Assembly: GCA_028715665.1 (NCBI GenBank)
Contig: JAQURI010000101.1
Coordinates: 1 to 5,580 of the forward strand
Length of the DNA stretch: 5,580 bases
DNA from: Candidatus Ratteibacteria bacterium
GTDB taxonomy: Bacteria > CAIJMQ01
Direction: 5' to 3'
The position numbers and the translations under genes were made by a program. The notes beneath the pieces are model-generated. The model ran no database searches. It was not told the origin of the DNA and was given only the letters and a program-made list of their open reading frames with translations. The first letter of the stretch is position 1. Every line of letters starts with the position of its first letter. Below, piece after piece: positions 1-3,510 of this stretch.

Positions 1-1
1 A

Positions 2-1246
2 TTAATGAGTGCCGGCAGTTGTAACATGAACTGCCGGTATTGTTTTATACCGAAAAATAAAGAGATGGACAATATCCATAAACAAGTCATACAGTCCATA
101 AAAGACGGAACATATATTGAACTACTGAAAGAAAACAAAGATTTGGAATGTTTAAGTCTATGGGGGACGGAGCCGACATTGACGCTGAAATATTTTATTG
201 AGAATGTCGATGAACTGTTTAAGGAACTGCCGAAACTTAACTTAATAAAGATTCCTTCTAATCTGTTAATCAATCATATGGATTTTGTGGAATTACAGAA
301 AAGAATAAACGGCAGGGCAAAATTGGATATTCAGATAAGCTTGGACGGCGGTAAAGACATTACCGACAAGAACAGAAAAGAAGGTTCAACGGAAACTATA
401 ATAGAACACTATAAAGAACTGATAGACAACCTAGACAATAAAGATATAAAGATATATTTCAAGCCTACGATAAGCATTGACAACATGGAACACGACTTGG
501 ACACCTTGGAAAAACTGACAGACTGGTACAGATTATTTGACGACTTGGCGGAGTACGGGAAAAGATTTAATGTACCGGGGGCTACGCCTACTTTTGTTGT
601 ACCTGGGGAATATACTTCGGAGGACGGAAAGAAAGCGTGTGAATTCTTTAAAAGGATAACGGCATTGAATAAAATGAACAAAGAATTCAAGTTGTTCAAG
701 CATTGCAAACAATTAAACAATTACGTTACACGATTTATGAAACTGGTAAAATTCAACCGTGAACTGTATAAGTCTAAAATGTATACCTGTTCGGGAGGGG
801 ACACACAGTACGGATTGGACTTTAACGGAAATTTACATATGTGCCACCATACTTTTTATTGGGATAACGAAACTTACTACAATGATTTGGACAACGACAG
901 GAAATGGATACTTAAACGGAACGATGTAATATCTAAAGATGATTTATTCAACAGGACAAGAACAGAGTATTTGAACAGGACTTACCATGACTATATGACT
1001 TTCAGGATAAACTATATAATGACTATGGTAAAAGAACTTGCCTTGGCTGGACAGGCTGATAAAGAATATCTGAAAAATGACGGCTTAGGTTATATATTAG
1101 GACTGTTCTTAAACACCTGTATGGGCTGCCCGATAGAAAACATGTCGCATACAGGAAGCCAACATTTAACGCCCGTATCCGTGATAAGATTGCTTGGTAA
1201 CGGGTGTATGCAGGAGATAATCAAGGAGGCATACAATGACATATAA
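2..1246 (+). CDS. Radical SAM protein with partial SPASM-like C-terminus (5' partial)
   Basis: Seen: numbering from the Met at base 5, the [4Fe-4S]/SAM motif CxxxCxxC is C6, C10, C13 with Tyr before the last Cys. A GGEP-like motif reads GTEP at 54-57, and SLDG at 112-115 fits a core beta strand. The C-terminal half has C262-x12-G-x4-C280, the usual opening of a SPASM auxiliary cluster, then only C372, C375 and C401, so the second SPASM Cys cluster looks incomplete. The Met at base 5 is probably not the start: only five residues precede the first cluster Cys, too few for the first barrel strand. The frame stays open to the window edge, with a Leu codon at 2-4 and no room for a ribosome site. 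Known: SPASM enzymes mostly modify peptides or proteins by 5'-deoxyadenosyl radical chemistry, as in sulfatase maturation and RiPP crosslinking. Inferred: a cytoplasmic peptide- or protein-modifying enzyme, substrate unknown. It overlaps the next gene by 11 nt. Confidence 0.9.
   Translation, partial: LMSAGSCNMNCRYCFIPKNKEMDNIHKQVIQSIKDGTYIELLKENKDLECLSLWGTEPTLTLKYFIENVDELFKELPKLNLIKIPSNLLINHMDFVELQKRINGRAKLDIQISLDGGKDITDKNRKEGSTETIIEHYKELIDNLDNKDIKIYFKPTISIDNMEHDLDTLEKLTDWYRLFDDLAEYGKRFNVPGATPTFVVPGEYTSEDGKKACEFFKRITALNKMNKEFKLFKHCKQLNNYVTRFMKLVKFNRELYKSKMYTCSGGDTQYGLDFNGNLHMCHHTFYWDNETYYNDLDNDRKWILKRNDVISKDDLFNRTRTEYLNRTYHDYMTFRINYIMTMVKELALAGQADKEYLKNDGLGYILGLFLNTCMGCPIENMSHTGSQHLTPVSVIRLLGNGCMQEIIKEAYNDI
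9..40 (+). other. Hairpin within the radical SAM motif codons
   Basis: Bases 12-20 (CCGGCAGTT) pair perfectly with 29-37 (AACTGCCGG) around an 8-nt loop. Bases 9-11 extend the stem with 38-40 through G-T, T-A and G-T pairs, giving 12 pairs in all. A weak T-rich stretch follows (39-48), not a full terminator tract. The structure lies over the codons for the CxxxCxxC cluster motif of the first gene. No function is known; it may be chance or a translational or transcriptional pause. Confidence 0.4.
1223..1229 (+). promoter_or_regulatory. Ribosome binding site of second radical SAM gene
   Basis: AAGGAGG lies inside the end of the upstream gene, 6 nt before the ATG at 1236. It fixes that ATG as the start although it overlaps the upstream stop, and indicates translation of both genes from one transcript. 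Confidence 0.9.
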
Positions 1247-2501
1247 AGAGGAAAACGATAGATTAATGCAAAGTATCCTTCGGGGTACTTTTTTTAATGC
1301 CTATAAAACGGATTCGGACAGCTTAAGTAATTTAAACTTTAAGTCGTTGGAAATGTTCATAAGTCCAGTATGCAATCAATCTTGTGAATACTGCTACCTT
1401 ATACGTTACGGCAATGGGCTTTATCCTAAAGAAATACGGGATAATTCAGTTATATTACATAATGTCGACTTACTTATCGACTGGATTATAAAAAACGAAT
1501 ACAAGCCTAAGATTGACGTGTTCAGTGGGGAAATCTTTTCATTGCCTATTGGATTTGAGGTATTGGAAAAGATAAACAGACTTTCGGATACCACGGTAGT
1601 AATACCGACTAATTTTACCTTTATTCCTGAACAGGCTGAGAGAGTAAAAGACTTGATGCAACAGTATAAGGAAAGAGGAAACAGACTTTTCCTGAGTGCT
1701 TCAATAGACGGAAAATACTGTGAAGGAAACAGGCCGTCAAAAAATAAGATAAGGGATGATGAATACTACGATAAAGTATTTGAATTCTGTTATGAAAACA
1801 ATTTCGCTTTTCATCCTATGATTTATTCGCATAGGATAGAGTGCTGGAAAGAGAATTTCAAGTGGTTCATTGATATGTTTAAGAAACACGGATTCAAAGG
1901 AACGCCGCTTTATCTTTTGGAAGTCAGGAACGAAGAATGGACGGATAGTCAGATTGAGATTTTCGAGGATTTCGTATACTGGTTGACTGATTGGTGCGTA
2001 AGAAATGAAAAAAACTTATTCAAGGAAGGATTCAACATCCTATCTTCCATGCTGTCTACGATAGGCAGGGGAATAGGCTGCGGAATTCAATCGGCGTTAT
2101 ATGTCAGAATGGGGGATTTGGCGATTTTACCTTGTCATAGAACGTCTTACAAAGGATTGAATTACGGGAAATTCATAGTAGACGGTGAAATCGTTGAAAT
2201 AGAATCGGAGAATATAGAAAACATGGTAGCGACATATTCGTTTAACGCCGACACTTTACCGGTATGTGAATCCTGCATGATAAAACATGTGTGTAGTCAT
2301 GGGTGTTTGGGTTGTCAGTTTGAAACGGTGGGGGACATGTTTACGCCTAATCCGAAAGTCTGTCAACTGGAACACGCCAAAGTAAAAGGATTTGTACGGG
2401 CGTTGGTTAATCTTGGAATCTACAATGAAATAGTAAGTCAGTGTTCAAAGGAGAAACAAATAAATTTTGGTTTGGTAAAGGAGAATATCAATGGAAAGTA
2501 A
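1236..2501 (+). CDS. Radical SAM/SPASM protein
   Basis: Seen: 421 residues with CxxxCxxC at C46, C50, C53 (Tyr before the last Cys), a degenerate GGEP motif reading SGE at 97-99 without the Pro, and SIDG at 156-159. The C-terminal SPASM region has C282 and C300 with a Gly between, then C344-x2-C347-x5-C353-x3-C357 and a later C376. That is the classical SPASM order (CX2CX5CX3C, gap, C). C360 is an extra Cys. This suggests two auxiliary Fe-S clusters besides the SAM cluster. Known: such enzymes carry out peptide and protein modifications including formylglycine formation, thioether or C-C crosslinks and epimerisation. Inferred: a modifying enzyme working with, or in sequence after, the upstream one. 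The two differ in motif details and length around the SPASM region, so they are not simple duplicates. The start is set by AAGGAGG 6 nt upstream. It overlaps both neighbours by 11 nt. Substrate unknown. Confidence 0.92.
   Translation: MTYKEENDRLMQSILRGTFFNAYKTDSDSLSNLNFKSLEMFISPVCNQSCEYCYLIRYGNGLYPKEIRDNSVILHNVDLLIDWIIKNEYKPKIDVFSGEIFSLPIGFEVLEKINRLSDTTVVIPTNFTFIPEQAERVKDLMQQYKERGNRLFLSASIDGKYCEGNRPSKNKIRDDEYYDKVFEFCYENNFAFHPMIYSHRIECWKENFKWFIDMFKKHGFKGTPLYLLEVRNEEWTDSQIEIFEDFVYWLTDWCVRNEKNLFKEGFNILSSMLSTIGRGIGCGIQSALYVRMGDLAILPCHRTSYKGLNYGKFIVDGEIVEIESENIENMVATYSFNADTLPVCESCMIKHVCSHGCLGCQFETVGDMFTPNPKVCQLEHAKVKGFVRALVNLGIYNEIVSQCSKEKQINFGLVKENINGK
2477..2483 (+). promoter_or_regulatory. Ribosome binding site of 151-residue gene
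   Basis: AAAGGAG lies 7 nt before the ATG at 2491, inside the last codons of the radical SAM/SPASM gene. It supports this start and coupled translation. Confidence 0.85.
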
Positions 2502-2946
2502 ACTGTTAAAGTATGTGGAAGGTGAAAGATACCATAATGTATTCAATTTTAAAAAGGAATCCATGGTTAAGTTAATCAAGTACATGTTCCAATTCCTGAA
2601 CAACGACAAAAATTCAATATCCGAAGGCGATTTGAAAAATATCATGGACAGCCTTGCGTGCATGTATGACACCTTGGCTTTAAAAGAGTGCCAAACAGAG
2701 GATAAGGAATTCATTAATGACTTTATATTACTATGCTACAATGTAGGGCTTAAATCGCAAAATACGGGCATACAGGGCAGGGTGGAAGCCGTAAGAAGAA
2801 TAACTCAGCTACAGGGTTCTATGATAGCGCAGATTGAGATTTCACAAAGGCAGTTAAAGTACATGGAGAGGTATGAAAGGTTCTGTCCTCCTGCGTTGGA
2901 GATAAATAAATCTTATCTGGCGAATTTACAGGAGAGATTGAAATGA
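2491..2946 (+). CDS. Small helical protein of unknown function
   Basis: I do not recognise this 151-residue protein. It is rich in charged residues, Leu and Ile, and looks all-helical, with a Lys/Phe-rich N-terminus, a central hydrophobic helix near 72-86 and a C-terminal amphipathic stretch rich in Gln and Arg near 97-130. There is no signal peptide or convincing membrane segment. Its four Cys (57, 67, 82, 132) are scattered and form no metal-binding pair. It does not show the short beta-plus-three-helix pattern of a PqqD-like RiPP recognition element, although that fold is hard to exclude by eye. It is wedged between the radical SAM/SPASM gene (11-nt overlap) and the acyltransferase gene (4-nt overlap), with good ribosome sites. 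It is therefore probably made in step with them. It could be a partner protein, a substrate-binding adaptor, the substrate itself or an unrelated phage protein. The coding call is firm; the function is open. Confidence 0.88.
   Translation: MESKLLKYVEGERYHNVFNFKKESMVKLIKYMFQFLNNDKNSISEGDLKNIMDSLACMYDTLALKECQTEDKEFINDFILLCYNVGLKSQNTGIQGRVEAVRRITQLQGSMIAQIEISQRQLKYMERYERFCPPALEINKSYLANLQERLK
2930..2934 (+). promoter_or_regulatory. Ribosome binding site of acyltransferase gene
   Basis: AGGAG lies 8 nt before the ATG at 2943. The start codon overlaps the upstream stop as ATGA (2943-2946), a typical arrangement for coupled translation or reinitiation. Confidence 0.8.
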
Positions 2947-3506
2947 CTTATTTAATATGCGCAGGGGGCTGCGGAATAGACACCGCTGCTTTTTTAATCC
3001 ATGATGATGTATGTTTCGTTGACGACTATAAGACGGGGGAAGTGGAAGGAAATCCGGTAGTATATACGATAGACGAATTCATACATACATATTGGAAGTT
3101 AAGAGATAAGCCGAAAGTATATAATTGTCTTGGAAGCGAAGGAGATAATACGGAGAGAAATAAATTATACGAGAAACTTACAAGGGCTGGCGTAGAAGTC
3201 AGTCCTTTAATTTTAAGCAGTTTTGTCAGCTTAAATGTTCAAGTAGGGAATAACGTATTAGCAAATATAGGTTCACAGTTACACCATGATGTAGTAATAG
3301 AAGATAACGTGGTAATAAGTCCGGGAGTTATAATCTGCGGGAATGTAACTTTAAAAGAAAATTCTTTCATAGGAGCGGGAAGCACTATTATTCAGAATAT
3401 TACGATAGGAAAAAACGCGGTTGTCGGGGCGGGTTCGGTTGTAATAAAAGACGTTCCCGATAATGAGACATGGGCGGGAAATCCGGCAAAATTAATAAGG
3501 AAGTGA
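2943..3506 (+). CDS. Hexapeptide-repeat acyltransferase, NeuD/PglD-like
   Basis: Seen: 187 residues. The N-terminal part has a glycine-rich turn (AGGCG, 7-11) and FVDD at 25-28, which match the NeuD/PglD pattern of a GAGG-like nucleotide-sugar loop followed by a strand ending in DD. From about residue 95 the sequence is a left-handed beta-helix of [LIV]-G-x4-type hexapeptides. It includes HHD at 114-116, where family members keep the catalytic His before Asp (here probably H115). It ends in GNPAK (179-183), the usual C-terminal signature. Known: this family transfers acetyl from acetyl-CoA to sugars such as sialic acid or UDP-4-amino sugars, and works as a trimer in the cytoplasm. It is slightly shorter than the roughly 200-215 residues usual for NeuD/PglD. 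Inferred: acylation of a sugar or of a product made by the neighbouring radical SAM enzymes. There are no glycosyltransferase or sugar-nucleotide genes in view, so the substrate is unknown. A serine or maltose acetyltransferase is less likely given the N-terminus. Confidence 0.88.
   Translation: MTYLICAGGCGIDTAAFLIHDDVCFVDDYKTGEVEGNPVVYTIDEFIHTYWKLRDKPKVYNCLGSEGDNTERNKLYEKLTRAGVEVSPLILSSFVSLNVQVGNNVLANIGSQLHHDVVIEDNVVISPGVIICGNVTLKENSFIGAGSTIIQNITIGKNAVVGAGSVVIKDVPDNETWAGNPAKLIRK
3497..3503 (+). promoter_or_regulatory. Ribosome binding site of large coiled-coil gene
   Basis: AAGGAAG overlaps the last codons of the acyltransferase gene. Its AAGGA core ends 9 nt before the ATG at 3511, and the stop codon of the upstream gene (3504-3506) lies between. 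It supports this start and continuation of the operon into the large gene. Confidence 0.75.
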
Positions 3507-3510
3507 TTTT

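Noticed and set aside
5..7. ATG at base 5 as the true start of the first radical SAM gene
   Set aside because: It would leave only five residues before the first cluster Cys, the frame is open to the window edge, and no ribosome site can be seen. It is more likely an internal Met of a gene that begins upstream.
409..720. Open frame on the minus strand (103 codons)
   Set aside because: It lies wholly antisense to the first radical SAM gene, has no ribosome site or recognisable motifs, and is a shadow of the coding frame.
1813..1837. 8-bp inverted repeat (ATCCTATG / CATAGGAT) with a 9-nt loop
   Set aside because: It lies inside the second radical SAM gene with no T-tract, and about one such stem is expected by chance in a window this size.
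2..2501. Anaerobic sulfatase-maturating enzymes
   Set aside because: The SPASM pattern is compatible, but no sulfatase gene or C/S-x-P/A-x-R maturation motif was seen nearby, and two dissimilar enzymes side by side do not fit a standard maturase.
2445..2714. Open frame on the minus strand (89 codons)
   Set aside because: It is antisense to the junction and start of the 151-residue gene, whose + strand frame has ribosome sites and operon spacing. There is no independent support.
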